A DNA stretch of 64,000 nucleotides, from positions 1 to 64,000 of the forward strand of contig CP051239.1 in assembly GCA_017794945.1 (NCBI GenBank). Direction: 5' to 3'. This document shows positions 8,178 through 17,705 of this stretch, piece by piece. Source of the stretch: Alcanivorax sp. (GTDB taxonomy: Bacteria > Pseudomonadota > Gammaproteobacteria > Pseudomonadales > Alcanivoracaceae). Numbering within the stretch: position 1 is the first letter of the stretch; each line of letters opens with the position of its first letter. The position numbers and the translations under genes were made by a program. The notes under the pieces were generated by a model. The model did no database searches. It was given only the letters and a program-made list of their open reading frames with translations, and was not told the origin of the DNA.

Positions 8178-9383
8178 CTACGACTCCTGTTTCAGGGGCG
8201 ACGCCGCCGGCGCCGCTTTCCGCTCCCGGCGCCGCTCCGCCCAAAGCCGCAACTGGCCGACAATACCGGCCGGGAAGAAATACACGCTCAATACGAACAA
8301 CAGACCGAACCACAGCAGCCAGCGGTCCGGACCCGCCAGCTCGGCGAACAGACTGCCCGGCTCGGCGTTGCTGACCAGCAATCCGAGCAGGTCCTGCAGA
8401 TAGTTCTGCGCCAGCAGGAACACCGTGGTGCCGACCACGGCACCGTACAAGGTGCCCATGCCGCCGATAACGCACATCAACAGGATGAACACCATCAGCT
8501 CGAAGTTGAGCGTATTTTCCGGATTGACGTAACGGTTGATCAGGGCGAACAGCACGCCCGCCAGAGTGGCCAGCACCGCCGACACGATCACCGCCGCGGT
8601 ACGATAAAACACCGTGCGATAGCCAAGCGCCTGAGCCCGAAACTCGTTTTCGCGGATCGCCTGCAACACCCGGCCGAACGGCGAATTCACCATGCGCAGA
8701 AGGAACAGAAAGACTCCCAGAGAAACCACGAAAGTGATGTAGTACATCAGGTGGCGACCACTCACGCGCACTTCGAACACAGCGTCGTTGAAGGCCTGCC
8801 CGATGCTGCCCTGCGTGAATACGCCGGCGATGAAATCAATCACGCTGAAGCCGGGCACCTTCGAATCGAACGGCCGGAACGCCGGCCCCAGTTCCCGTGG
8901 GCTGCGCACCGCCAGGCCGTCCTCGCCGCCGGTAATGTTATAGAGCTGGGTGACCAGGCTGAGAAACGCGAACGCCACGGCCAGGGTCACCAGGGCGAAG
9001 AAGATCGCTTTCACCCGTAGCGACAGCAAACCCAGCAGCAACGACAGAAGAATGCTCATCACCACGGCGCCGCCGATACCGATGAACACGGCGCCGAAGC
9101 CGGAGCCGAAGGCGTCCGTGGCTATCGCCACGCCATAGGCGCCGATACCGAAAAACATGGTGTGGGCGAACGACACAATGTGCGTGTAACCGAGCATCAG
9201 GTCGTAGGACGCGACCACGATAATGAACACACAGATCATGCCGAGCATGGAAAAGGCGCGCACGCCAGGGAACAGGAACGGCCCCAGGGCCAGACTCACG
9301 CCGATCAGCACCAGCAACGCGGAGAGCGCCCGGCTGCGGGGATAGTCGCCGGAAAGAATACGATTCAACATACCATTCGACAT
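8178..9383 (-). CDS. livM: Branched-chain amino acid-type ABC transporter permease LivM
   Basis: A 401-residue multi-spanning membrane protein with the LivM hallmarks: [33 protein letters not shown] and [19 protein letters not shown], the last being the loop that contacts the ATPases. Start at 9383 (GAGGGGAC site) rather than the longer frame, which reads back into livH. It is longer at the C-terminus than E. coli-type counterparts, ending in a charged tail. It pairs with LivH to form the inner-membrane channel. Confidence 0.93.
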   Translation of the reverse strand: MSNGMLNRILSGDYPRSRALSALLVLIGVSLALGPFLFPGVRAFSMLGMICVFIIVVASYDLMLGYTHIVSFAHTMFFGIGAYGVAIATDAFGSGFGAVFIGIGGAVVMSILLSLLLGLLSLRVKAIFFALVTLAVAFAFLSLVTQLYNITGGEDGLAVRSPRELGPAFRPFDSKVPGFSVIDFIAGVFTQGSIGQAFNDAVFEVRVSGRHLMYYITFVVSLGVFLFLLRMVNSPFGRVLQAIRENEFRAQALGYRTVFYRTAAVIVSAVLATLAGVLFALINRYVNPENTLNFELMVFILLMCVIGGMGTLYGAVVGTTVFLLAQNYLQDLLGLLVSNAEPGSLFAELAGPDRWLLWFGLLFVLSVYFFPAGIVGQLRLWAERRRERKAAPAASPLKQES

Positions 9384-9394
9384 AGCGCGTCCCC

Positions 9395-10456
9395 TCAGAC
9401 TTTGATGACCGGAATCAGGCCCTGCGGACGCCACATCAGCACGCCCACCATCAGCCCCACCGTGGCCACCGCGGCCAGACGGGGCTCCAGGTAACCCACA
9501 TACAAATTGATCAGGCCCACCAGCACGGCGCCGTAGAAACAGCCCTTGATGGAGCCCAGACCGCCGAGGATGATCACCACGATCACCGAGATCATCAGCT
9601 CATCGCCCATGTGCGCGGTGATGATCTCCCGGTACATGGCCCACATGGCGCCGCCCAGCCCGGCCAACGCCGAACCGGCCACGAACACGCCCAGAAACAA
9701 CAGGCGAATGCGGTAGCCCTGCACTTCCACCATCTCGCGGCTTTCCACCCCGGCGCGGATCAAGATGCCGACCCGGGTGCGTTCGATGATCCAGGTCATC
9801 AGCCCGTAAATGGCCAGGCCCAGGACCACGGCGATAAGGCGGTATTTTTCCAGCGCCACCCCGCCGATCACCGGCAGGGCATCGGGCAGCAGAAAGGCGC
9901 CGGTCAGCGCCTCCGGGCGCGGCACCGGAATCTCGTTGGGGCCCCACACCACATGGATCAATTCCATGATGATGATGGAGCCGCCCACGGTGACCAGAAT
10001 CTGCTTGAGGTGGTCGCCATACACCGGCTTGATGACCAGCCGCTCGAACACCAGCCCGAGGAGCCCCGCCACCACCAGGGCGAACCCCAGCGCCGGCAGA
10101 ATCGCCGCCAGATTGATCAGCAGCGACGGCTCGCTGGCCTGGCTGCTGAGCCACAGCAGCACGCTGGCGCCGGCGAAGGCGCCTAAAGAAATAAAGGCCC
10201 CGTGAGCCAGGTTGAGGACATTCATCAACCCAAAGGTGAGCGTCATGCCCGAGGCCATCAAAAACACCATGGCACCCATGGCCAGGCCGCTGATGGTCAG
10301 CAGTACCCAGGTGCGCGGGTCCATCATCAACAGGGCCACCGCCATCATCAGCAGCAGCAGGAAAATATGCGGTTTGTTTTCGCGGAACGCGGCAAAGCGC
10401 GCCAACACGCCTTGCGGCGGCGTTGTTTGACCAATCATCTCGTCGTGCGCCGACAT
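9395..10456 (-). CDS. livH: Branched-chain amino acid-type ABC transporter permease LivH
   Basis: A 353-residue permease with the LivH signature GMTLTFGLMNVLNLAHGAF in the second helix region and GVESREMVEVQGYRI in the cytoplasmic coupling loop. The start at 10456 has TAGGAG upstream. It lies between livF and livM on one strand with small gaps, so the six genes from livK to bdhA form one unit. Substrate class (amino acid, amide, short organic acid) cannot be read from the permease alone. Confidence 0.93.
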   Translation of the reverse strand: MSAHDEMIGQTTPPQGVLARFAAFRENKPHIFLLLLMMAVALLMMDPRTWVLLTISGLAMGAMVFLMASGMTLTFGLMNVLNLAHGAFISLGAFAGASVLLWLSSQASEPSLLINLAAILPALGFALVVAGLLGLVFERLVIKPVYGDHLKQILVTVGGSIIIMELIHVVWGPNEIPVPRPEALTGAFLLPDALPVIGGVALEKYRLIAVVLGLAIYGLMTWIIERTRVGILIRAGVESREMVEVQGYRIRLLFLGVFVAGSALAGLGGAMWAMYREIITAHMGDELMISVIVVIILGGLGSIKGCFYGAVLVGLINLYVGYLEPRLAAVATVGLMVGVLMWRPQGLIPVIKV

Positions 10457-10472
10457 GGTCTTACTCCTATTC

Positions 10473-11198
10473 TTATTGGTGCTCGCCGAGCCCCAGACCC
10501 AGCAGCTCGTGCTGAAGATCATCGTTATCGGCGAGTTCGGTCATCTGGCCGGACCAGACCACCCCGCCATCGTTCATCACCGCCGCGGACTGACCCAGGC
10601 GGCGTGAGAAATTGAAGTTCTGTTCCACCAGCAGCACCGTGACCTGCTGCTGCTTGAGCTGCTCGAAGGCACCGGCCAGATCGTTGATGATCGCCGGCGC
10701 CAGGCCCTTGGTGGGTTCATCCACCAGCAACAATTCGCGCGGCTCGATGATTGCCCGGGCGATGGCCAGCATCTGCTTCTGGCCGCCGGAAAGATTGCCC
10801 GCCGCCCGGTTCCAGAATTTCTTGAGCGGTGGAAAGAGATCAAACACCCAGTCCAGCCGGGCCGGATCCATGGGCCCATTCACCGCCGCCAGCACCATGT
10901 TTTCGCGCACCGTGAGCAGGCTGAAAATGCCCATGTTCTCCGGCACGAAGGCAATGCCCTTACGGGCAATACGCGGGGTCGGCTGGCCGGTGATGTCCTC
11001 ACCGCGAAAGCGCACCTTGCCGTCGGTCACCGTGGTCAGGCCCATGATGGTGCGCAGTGTGGTGCTCTTGCCGGCGCCGTTACGCCCCAGTAGCACGGTG
11101 AGCTCGCCGGCGGGGACTTCCAGATCCACGCCGTGGAGAATGTGGTATTGATCAATGTCGGCGCGCACGCCGGACAGGGAAAGAATCGATTCGGCCAT
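10473..11198 (-). CDS. livF: ABC transporter ATP-binding protein LivF
   Basis: The 241-residue ATPase has Walker A GRNGAGKST, signature LSGGQ and Walker B LLLVDEPTKGLAP, followed by the switch histidine position occupied by Gln in LLVEQNF, which is the normal LivF form. It forms the ATPase heterodimer with LivG. Four bases separate it from livG (stop 11202-11204, start 11198). Confidence 0.95.
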   Translation of the reverse strand: MAESILSLSGVRADIDQYHILHGVDLEVPAGELTVLLGRNGAGKSTTLRTIMGLTTVTDGKVRFRGEDITGQPTPRIARKGIAFVPENMGIFSLLTVRENMVLAAVNGPMDPARLDWVFDLFPPLKKFWNRAAGNLSGGQKQMLAIARAIIEPRELLLVDEPTKGLAPAIINDLAGAFEQLKQQQVTVLLVEQNFNFSRRLGQSAAVMNDGGVVWSGQMTELADNDDLQHELLGLGLGEHQ

Positions 11199-11201
11199 CG
11201 T

Positions 11202-12005
11202 TCAGCCCTCCTCGCCGGCGGTGTCTTCCTGGGGCGCGCCCAGATAGGCTTCCTGAACAATCGGCGAGGCGATCACCTCGGAAGGCTCGCCGTCGGCCAC
11301 CAGTTCACCGTTGTGCAGTACCACGATGCGGTCCGACAAGGAGCGCACCACGTCCATTTTGTGTTCCACCAGCAGAATCACTTTGTTCTGCTTGTTCTTG
11401 ATGTCGGCGATCAAATCCAGAATCACCGGTACCTCGTCCACGCTCATGCCGGCGGTGGGTTCGTCGAACATGAACACCTCCGGCTCCAGCGCCAGCATCA
11501 GCGCCACTTCCAGTTTGCGCTGATCGCCGTGGGGCAGATTGGCCACCGGCGTATCGGCGCGCTTGCCCAGGTTCACCTGCTCCAGATAGGCGGCGGCGCG
11601 ATCACTGATGTCGCGGCGGCGCGAGGCCATCTGCCAGAACACATGGCCGATGCGGTAGCGCGACGCCACCGCCAGCCGCACGTTCTCCAAAGCGGTCAGG
11701 TTGGGAAACAGGTTGGTCAGCTGGAAGGCGCGGCCCAGGCCCTTATCGGCCCGGGCGGCGGCGCCCAGCGCGGTAATATCCTGATCGAACAAATGCACAC
11801 TGCCGGCACTGGCGGCGAGCTGTCCGGAAATAAGATTGAACCAGGTGGTCTTGCCCGCACCGTTGGGGCCGACGATGGACGTCAGGGTGCCGGCGTGAAA
11901 CGCACACGACACCTGATTCACCGCCACGTGACCGCCGAAGTTGATGGTCAGCCCGCGGGTTTCCAGAACCGGTTCAGAGGCGGATTGGGGGTGCAAGGAG
12001 GCCAT
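11202..12005 (-). CDS. livG: ABC transporter ATP-binding protein LivG
   Basis: The 267-residue ATPase has Walker A GPNGAGKTT, a divergent signature LPHGDQ (the LivG class usually has LSHGDQ or similar), Walker B FMFDEPTAGM and the switch histidine in LLVEHKMD. It is separated from livK by a 166-base gap that contains an intergenic repeat, but remains in the same orientation and is expected to be co-transcribed at least in part. Confidence 0.95.
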   Translation of the reverse strand: MASLHPQSASEPVLETRGLTINFGGHVAVNQVSCAFHAGTLTSIVGPNGAGKTTWFNLISGQLAASAGSVHLFDQDITALGAAARADKGLGRAFQLTNLFPNLTALENVRLAVASRYRIGHVFWQMASRRRDISDRAAAYLEQVNLGKRADTPVANLPHGDQRKLEVALMLALEPEVFMFDEPTAGMSVDEVPVILDLIADIKNKQNKVILLVEHKMDVVRSLSDRIVVLHNGELVADGEPSEVIASPIVQEAYLGAPQEDTAGEEG

Positions 12006-12054
12006 GGGAGGTCCCTTTTTATATTAAATATTCTTGGAATGAATCGATCCAGAG

Positions 12055-12162
12055 CGTAGGTCGGATTAGCAAAGCGTAATCCGACAAACGTAGCCGGATC
12101 ACTCCGTGCCGAGACAGACCGTCTCGGGTTACGGCCTTCGGCCTAACCCGACCTACGGTGGT
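12055..12162. repeat. GTAGGTCGG palindromic repeat between livG and livK
   Basis: Outer ends CGTAGGTCGGATTA and TAACCCGACCTACGG flank an inner palindrome. Related units lie at 37905-38035 and twice at 39964-40045. It could form a strong hairpin between the livK and livG messages. Confidence 0.85.
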
Positions 12163-12171
12163 TGGAAAAAC

Positions 12172-13395
12172 CTAGCGCTTGTTGCGAATCGGAATGTTCA
12201 TTTCGTCCACGCCGATCTTGCGGATCAGTTTGGGCACGCCCGCTTCCACGGTGCGGTCGGCGAACCAGTCGTCACGCTTTTCCACTTCGATGCGGAAGTG
12301 GTACATCTCCTGCAGCGCCTGGTGGTCCTCGTCACGCAGCACCATCTTGCCTTTCGGGGTTTCGAACACTAGCCCTTCGAAGGCGTCGATCAGATCCTCG
12401 GTATCGGTGGAGCCGTCCGCTTCACGGATCGCCGCGGTGATCGCCATGGCCTGGGCAAAGCCCTGGGCGGTGAAGAAGTCAGGGGCGGCGTTGAAACGCT
12501 CCATGTGCTGCTTCACGAACCAGTCGTTGATCTCGTTCTTGGGCGATTCGAAGTAATAAAAGCCCGCGCCTTCCATACCAGGAAACTCGGAGTAGCTCAC
12601 CAGCGCCGGCAGGATGTTGCCACCGGTGGCCAGCTTGATGCCGAAACGTTCCGGCTTCAGGTCCTGGATGCGGCTCAGCGGGTTGGCGCTGCCGGCCCAG
12701 ATAGCGAAGATGTACTTGCCTTGCTCACAACCGTCACGGTCCTTGAGGGCGCCGAACAAACGCTGTGCGGCGGCGGTGAAATCGGTGGCGTCGGTGGGCA
12801 GATATTCTTCATGAACCACCTTGCCGCCCTGGGTCTCCATGGCCTCTTTGTAGGCGGCCACGCCGTCACGGCCGAAGGCGTAATCTTGGGCAATGGTCGC
12901 GACACAAACACCCGGCTCGCCAAGCGCCACGGCGTTGGAGACCGCGTCCTGGGAAGAGTTACGGCCGACCCGGAACACATAGCGGTTCCAGTCCGCGCCG
13001 GTGATCGCATCGGCCACGCCCTCGGGCATGATGATGCGCTCGTACTGCTCGGCGATCGGCAGGGTCGCCAGCGCCACGCCGGAAGAGACCGGCCCCACCA
13101 CGATGTGGGCGTCGTCCTCGGCGTAGGCTTCTTCCACCAGCGACCGGGCGCGCGCCGGATCAAGCTGGGTGTCCTTGTCGATGATCTCGACCTTACGGCC
13201 CTCGATTTCCATGCTGCCGTCGGTGGCGTACTCGAAACCCATCTTCATGCCCACGCTGAGCTGCTCGGCGTAAGCGGATAACGGACCGGTGAAACCGGTG
13301 ACGTGGGCAATACGGATGGAATCGGCCGCCTGCGCCAGGGGCGCGGCGGTGAGGGCGGTGAGCGTAAAGGCCGTCGCGGTGATGAGACGCTTCAT
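12172..13395 (-). CDS. livK: Periplasmic substrate-binding protein of the Liv-type ABC transporter
   Basis: The 407-residue product has a signal peptide (cleavage after APLAQA) and a type I periplasmic-binding fold: IRIAHVTGFTGPLSAYAEQ, GVVGPVSSGVAL-like segment (IVVGPVSSGVALA) and AIWAGSANPLSRIQD. It belongs to the Leu/Ile/Val-binding (Peripla_BP_6) family, which also includes binders of amides, urea and aromatic or aliphatic acids. Given the neighbouring acyl-CoA ligase and 3-hydroxybutyrate dehydrogenase, an organic acid is at least as likely as an amino acid. First gene of the unit. Confidence 0.9.
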   Translation of the reverse strand: MKRLITATAFTLTALTAAPLAQAADSIRIAHVTGFTGPLSAYAEQLSVGMKMGFEYATDGSMEIEGRKVEIIDKDTQLDPARARSLVEEAYAEDDAHIVVGPVSSGVALATLPIAEQYERIIMPEGVADAITGADWNRYVFRVGRNSSQDAVSNAVALGEPGVCVATIAQDYAFGRDGVAAYKEAMETQGGKVVHEEYLPTDATDFTAAAQRLFGALKDRDGCEQGKYIFAIWAGSANPLSRIQDLKPERFGIKLATGGNILPALVSYSEFPGMEGAGFYYFESPKNEINDWFVKQHMERFNAAPDFFTAQGFAQAMAITAAIREADGSTDTEDLIDAFEGLVFETPKGKMVLRDEDHQALQEMYHFRIEVEKRDDWFADRTVEAGVPKLIRKIGVDEMNIPIRNKR

Positions 13396-13499
13396 AGGAA
13401 TCTCTCCCTTATTTTTCGGCCTGAGGGCCGTCTTGTTGTGGTTATGGTCCTCTTCAATATGACTGGCGATTCACCTTTCCGCAAGGGGGTTTCGAAAAA

Positions 13500-13519
13500 A
13501 ATTCCACAAACGTGGAATT
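13500..13519. promoter_or_regulatory. Perfect palindrome upstream of livK promoter
   Basis: AATTCCAC-AAAC-GTGGAATT, 8-base perfect arms. It sits just upstream of the candidate livK -35 box, fitting a binding site for a regulator of the transporter operon. Confidence 0.5.
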
Positions 13520-13560
13520 ACCCGGCCCGACCGGTCCCGGCACCTGCAAATACCCGAATA

Positions 13561-13582
13561 ACGGGCCTCTGAGGCCCGTTTT
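13561..13582 (+). terminator. Terminator-like hairpin between livK and tetR
   Basis: Stem ACGGGCCT/AGGCCCGT, loop CTG, followed by TTTT. No gene ends here, so it may insulate the divergent promoters or act in a leader. Confidence 0.45.
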
Positions 13583-13660
13583 GCCAATCGCGAGAGCCCC
13601 ATCCGGCCTACCGTCCGCCGGCTTCCGGTTGACACCAGGGGTGCGCAAACTTAATTTAGT

Positions 13661-13674
13661 TGAATACCGATTCA
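13661..13674. promoter_or_regulatory. Candidate TetR operator
   Basis: TGAAT-ACCG-ATTCA, a perfect 5-base-arm palindrome about 40 bases before the tetR start, where an autoregulatory site is expected. Confidence 0.5.
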
Positions 13675-13713
13675 TCTTTCAAACAATAAAACCACGGACC
13701 CAAGAAGCCCACC

Positions 13714-14367
13714 ATGACCACTGCCCCCCAGACCAACGTCGCCCAGGCCCCGGCCGCCAGCGGCGGGCCCGGCGCCCCGAAAACCGCCCGCGGCGCCCGC
13801 ACCCGGGCGCGTATTCTCAAGGCCGCCGAGCACACTTTCGGCACGCTCGGTTACCACCGCGCCGGCATCTCCGACATCACCCGCGCCGCCGGCGTCGCCC
13901 AGGGGACCTTCTACACCTACTTCGCCGGCAAGGAAGAGATTCTCCGCGAGCTGGTCCGTGACATGGGGCATCAGGTGCGCGCCCACCTGGCGGCGGAGAT
14001 CCTCGACGCCGACAACCGACTGGAAGCGGAAGAACGCGGCCTGCGCGCCTTTCTGCAGTACCTCCATGAGAACCCATCGCTGTACCGGGTGCTGCAGGAA
14101 GCCCAGTTCGTCGACGAGGCCATCTATCGGGATTACTACGAAGCCTTCGGCAAGGGCTATGTGCGCATGCTCGCCAACGCCACCCGCAAAGGCGAAATCC
14201 GCCCCGGCAATAACGAAGTCCGGGTGTGGGCCCTGATGGGCATGTCGAATTTCCTCGGCCTGCGCTACGCGCTCTGGGAACAGGACGTGTCCTTCGACGA
14301 GATCGTCGAGACCCTCTCCGACCTGTTCCGCAACGGCCTCACCCTGGACGGCAAGGAGAAGCCATGA
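13714..14367 (+). CDS. TetR-family transcriptional regulator
   Basis: The 217-residue protein has a low-complexity Ala/Pro/Gly-rich N-terminus (about 25 residues), then a TetR helix-turn-helix: ARILKAAEHTFGTLGYHRAG, ISDITRAAGVAQGTFYTYFAGKEE. The C-terminal part (about 90-215) is a ligand-binding domain rich in aromatic residues, of the kind that binds acyl-CoAs or small hydrophobic acids. It overlaps the following enoyl-CoA hydratase by an ATGA junction, and divergent transporter genes lie upstream, so it probably controls both units in response to a CoA thioester. Ligand unknown. Confidence 0.92.
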   Translation: MTTAPQTNVAQAPAASGGPGAPKTARGARTRARILKAAEHTFGTLGYHRAGISDITRAAGVAQGTFYTYFAGKEEILRELVRDMGHQVRAHLAAEILDADNRLEAEERGLRAFLQYLHENPSLYRVLQEAQFVDEAIYRDYYEAFGKGYVRMLANATRKGEIRPGNNEVRVWALMGMSNFLGLRYALWEQDVSFDEIVETLSDLFRNGLTLDGKEKP

Positions 14368-15122
14368 ACACGGCGGTGCACTATCAACACGACGGCGACC
14401 TGGCGCGCATCACCCTCAACCGTCCGCAACGCCACAACGCCCTGGTTCCGGAACTTCTCGACGGCCTGCGCGCCGCCCTGGCGCGCTGCCGGGAAGACCG
14501 CCCGGCGGCACTGATCCTGGACGCGGAGGGCCGCTCTTTCTCCACCGGTGGTGACGTGGGCGGTTTCTACGATACCCCGCGCGCCGAACGGCACGACTAC
14601 GCCACCAGGGTGGTGGGCACGCTCAACGCGGTGATCCTGGATTTGCTCAGCCTGCCGCTGCCCACCGTGGCGGCCGTGCACGGCATGGTCACCGGCGGTT
14701 CCGTGGGCCTGGTGCTGGCCTGCGACATCGTCGTGGCCGGCCCGCGCGCCAGCTTCGCGCCCTGGTACACCCGCGTGGGCTACAGCCCGGACGGCGGCTG
14801 GACCGCCCTGATGCCGGAGCGCATCGGCCGGGCCCGCGCGCTCGACATCCAATTGACCAACCGCCGCCTGGACGCCGAGGAGGCCCAGCGCGTGGGTCTG
14901 GTTCAGTACCTCAGCGCGGACGACCAGGTGGCCGAGCGGGCCCGCGCCGTCGCCGACACCCTGTGCTCCGCCAAACCCGGCAGCGTGCAGCACACCCTGG
15001 CCCTCGCCCGGCCCGACCTGGACACCGTGGCCGCCGGGCTGGACGCGGAGTTCCGCCATTTTCTCGAGCAGATCGTCAGCGACGAAGCCGACCGGGGAAT
15101 GGCCGATTTCTTGAACAGATAG
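14364..15122 (+). CDS. Enoyl-CoA hydratase/isomerase family protein
   Basis: The 252-residue crotonase-fold protein has ITLNRPQRHNALVPELL at the start, an oxyanion-hole segment GRSFSTGGDVGGF and the second segment GMVTGGSVGLVLACDIVVA. The catalytic Glu positions of classical hydratases are not clearly both present: the segment ASFAPWYTRVGYSPDGG has a proline/aspartate where hydratases usually have Glu, closer to isomerase or dehalogenase-like members. Starts within the tetR stop codon, so it is translationally coupled to the regulator. Confidence 0.88.
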   Translation: MNTAVHYQHDGDLARITLNRPQRHNALVPELLDGLRAALARCREDRPAALILDAEGRSFSTGGDVGGFYDTPRAERHDYATRVVGTLNAVILDLLSLPLPTVAAVHGMVTGGSVGLVLACDIVVAGPRASFAPWYTRVGYSPDGGWTALMPERIGRARALDIQLTNRRLDAEEAQRVGLVQYLSADDQVAERARAVADTLCSAKPGSVQHTLALARPDLDTVAAGLDAEFRHFLEQIVSDEADRGMADFLNR

Positions 15123-15164
15123 GAAAAAACAAAACGACGAAAAACAAAAATCGGGAGAGGCAAG

Positions 15165-17648
15165 ATGAAAACAACAACACCGACGCCGCTGGCGGCACTC
15201 GCCGGCGCCCTGCTGCTCGGGGCCCTGTCACCGCTGGCCACCGGGTTCGATACCTTCGCCGACGAGGACCGTTCCGCGGAACTCAGCGGCGAACCGGTGC
15301 AGCAGCGCTACCAGTTCAACACCCCCACCACCGTCACCTACGACCGGGACAGCCTGGGCCAGGGCGCCGCCGGCGCACGCGTCTACGTGGCCGACATGGG
15401 CAACCATGAAATCAAGGTGTTGAACCTGAACGGCGCCCTGGTGGGTCGGCTGGACGACAACGATCAGACCCTGGCGGCGGACAGCCCGGCAAGCTCGGTG
15501 CCCGAGGTACGCGCGCCGCTGGGGATCGCGTTCCTGTCCGCCAGCGAAGCGGACGACGACCGGCTGGCCGGGCTCTACGTCAACGACGTGGGCCGCCATC
15601 AGATTCATTTTTTCCGCACCGTCAGCAGTGGCCCCGGCGATTTCGAGTACGTCACCTCGTTCGGCCAGCCCGGCCACGGCGGCGGCGAAGAGATTTATCT
15701 GCCGCGCAACATGACCATCACGCCGCAGGGGTTCATCTATGTCTCCGACGAGTTCAACCACCGCGTCAAAGCCTTCAGTATTGATCCGGACAACGGCTAT
15801 CAGGTCAGCCTGATTCAGACCCTGGGCCACCAGAACGGCAGCGGCGACTATGTGGACGCCGGCCCGATCATCCGAGGTGTCGACAAGAACTACGGCAGCG
15901 ATTCCACGAATTACGACGATTACGCCGGCGAGCCGGACAAACGCGACGGCTTCCGTATCCCCCAGGGCATGACCTACTACCAGTCACCGGACAATGGCGC
16001 CACCTATCTCTATGTGGCGGACAACGGCAATAACCGCATCAAGATTTTCCGCGTCAACACCAGCACCGGCCAGCTCACCCTGGACGACATGCTGGGCCGT
16101 TTCCGCGACGACGGCGGCAGCGTCGATCACCTCAAGCGTCCGCGCGGCGTGCGCACCGACCTGGACGGCAACCTCTACGTGGCGGACACCTACAACGGCC
16201 GCATCATTCAATTCGAGAACCTGGCCAGCACCAGCGACAGCAACCCGGTGCGCTACCGCACCAGCCAGAGCGCCGACGCCAGCGCCAACTGGGTGTACGG
16301 CCGCCTGGGCATTCACCAGGTGGAAATGCGCGCGCCCACCAGCGCCGGTACCGAAGACGAAGCCTTCCAGCTGCCCAATGATCTGGTGCCGATAATCAAC
16401 GCCAACGGCGGTTTTTACCGCGAGAACATCTACGCCTGGGGTTACTACTATTCCAACGCCCGCGTGCATCTGGTCAGCGACTCCGGCAACAACCGCATCA
16501 AGAAATGCTGGACCAATTCTTCCGGCACCACGCTGCTGCGCTGCTCGGTGTCCGCCGGCGTCGGCACCGTGGCCAATAACGAGTACTGGGGCCACCCGCG
16601 CACCCTGCCCGGGCAACTGCACTCCGCCAGCGGCATGGCCTGGCTGGGCAGCAAGGACCAGTTGCTGGTCAGCGACACACCCAACACCCGCATCAACATC
16701 TACAACAGTAATGGCGTGTACCAGGGCCGCTTCCCGGGCATCAACATCAGCTACGGCGTCACCGGCATCGCCACTTTCACCGACCCGAACATCGGCGAAG
16801 CGGTGGCGGTGCTGGTGGGCGCCGACGTCACCCTGCCCTGGCCCTACACCGGCGACGCCAGCCTGCGCATCTACGACGCCAACGGCAATCTGGAAGAACT
16901 GTTCAACCTGAGCTACCGCACCGGCGGTCTGCCGGTGCCCGAGATCGGCCTGTCCACCAGCAACACCAACTACCCGGTGGCGGTGAGCGCGATCAACGAC
17001 GGCGCCGCCGACCAGCACGCCATCTATATCACCAGCTTCGACAATTACGTCTGGCGCTTTGACTACGACAGCGGCAGCGGCTCACTCAACGGCAACTGGT
17101 ACGCCGGCGGCCCGGACGCCGACAAAGGCAACGACCTGGGCGACGGCTGGAGCCTGGGCCCGGACTTCTTCGCGCAGGGCGACGCGGGCACCTTCGACCA
17201 GATCGGCAGTGTGCTGGCCCTGGAGAACCGCGTTTACGTCACCGACCGCCGTAACCAGCGTATCCAGGCCCTGAACCCGGCCAACGGCGCGCTGATCGGC
17301 CAGCTCGGGCTGGGCGGCGGCACCTACGACCACCCGGACGGCCTCGACCCGGACCGGCTGTTCCTGCCCGCCGGCCTCGCCTACGACGCCCAGCAGGACG
17401 CGCTGGTGGTGGCCGACGGCTTCAACATGGTGGCGCGCGCCTGGGCCAACCCGGACCAATACAGCCCCAACGGCGCCGGCATCATCGATCCGGCCTACCA
17501 GGGCCACTGGCTCGACCCGGCGCTGGGCACCCGCCCCGGCGGCCTGTTCGACGCCGAGCAAGTGGCGGTCGGCGACGGCGACGTCTATGTGTTCTCGCTG
17601 ATCAGCAACCGCATCACCAAGTTCAGCTGGGGCGAGATTAATAACTGA
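15165..17648 (+). CDS. Secreted NHL-repeat protein
   Basis: The 827-residue product starts with a signal peptide (MKTTTPTPLAALAGALLLGA..., cleavage near ATG-FDTFA). The rest consists of repeated NHL-type motifs such as VYVADMGNHEIKVLNL, YVSDEFNHRVKAFSI, YVADNGNNRIKIFRV, YVADTYNGRIIQFEN and YVTDRRNQRIQALNP, which build one or two beta-propellers. NHL propellers bind proteins or glycans, and some are hydrolases or lyases. No catalytic motif is recognisable. It is unusual inside a CoA-metabolism operon; it may be a periplasmic or exported partner of substrate capture. A good ribosome site (GGGAGAGG) precedes it. Confidence 0.85.
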   Translation: MKTTTPTPLAALAGALLLGALSPLATGFDTFADEDRSAELSGEPVQQRYQFNTPTTVTYDRDSLGQGAAGARVYVADMGNHEIKVLNLNGALVGRLDDNDQTLAADSPASSVPEVRAPLGIAFLSASEADDDRLAGLYVNDVGRHQIHFFRTVSSGPGDFEYVTSFGQPGHGGGEEIYLPRNMTITPQGFIYVSDEFNHRVKAFSIDPDNGYQVSLIQTLGHQNGSGDYVDAGPIIRGVDKNYGSDSTNYDDYAGEPDKRDGFRIPQGMTYYQSPDNGATYLYVADNGNNRIKIFRVNTSTGQLTLDDMLGRFRDDGGSVDHLKRPRGVRTDLDGNLYVADTYNGRIIQFENLASTSDSNPVRYRTSQSADASANWVYGRLGIHQVEMRAPTSAGTEDEAFQLPNDLVPIINANGGFYRENIYAWGYYYSNARVHLVSDSGNNRIKKCWTNSSGTTLLRCSVSAGVGTVANNEYWGHPRTLPGQLHSASGMAWLGSKDQLLVSDTPNTRINIYNSNGVYQGRFPGINISYGVTGIATFTDPNIGEAVAVLVGADVTLPWPYTGDASLRIYDANGNLEELFNLSYRTGGLPVPEIGLSTSNTNYPVAVSAINDGAADQHAIYITSFDNYVWRFDYDSGSGSLNGNWYAGGPDADKGNDLGDGWSLGPDFFAQGDAGTFDQIGSVLALENRVYVTDRRNQRIQALNPANGALIGQLGLGGGTYDHPDGLDPDRLFLPAGLAYDAQQDALVVADGFNMVARAWANPDQYSPNGAGIIDPAYQGHWLDPALGTRPGGLFDAEQVAVGDGDVYVFSLISNRITKFSWGEINN

Positions 17649-17650
17649 TT

Positions 17651-17677
17651 GTGGGAGCGGGCCTCGCCCGCGAAAGG
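17651..17677. repeat. Short palindromic repeat (TGTGGGAGCGGGC family)
   Basis: Lies directly after the stop of the NHL protein gene and within the leader of the ligase gene; a hairpin here could affect the message between the two. Confidence 0.75.
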
Positions 17678-17705
17678 CAAGCTCGCACAAAGCTCGGGAG
17701 ATGAA

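Larger units (their letters stand above)
13396..13713. other. Divergent control region between livK and tetR
   Basis: 318 bases without a gene. It contains a plausible minus-strand promoter for livK (TTGCGG, 17 bases, CATATT near 13455-13485), a 20-base palindrome upstream of it, a terminator-like hairpin and a TetR-type palindrome before tetR, annotated separately. Confidence 0.7.

Noticed and set aside
8178..13395. Urea (Urt) transporter assignment for the ABC genes
   Set aside because: No urease or Urt-type gene order, and the attached 3-hydroxybutyrate dehydrogenase and divergent CoA genes point elsewhere.
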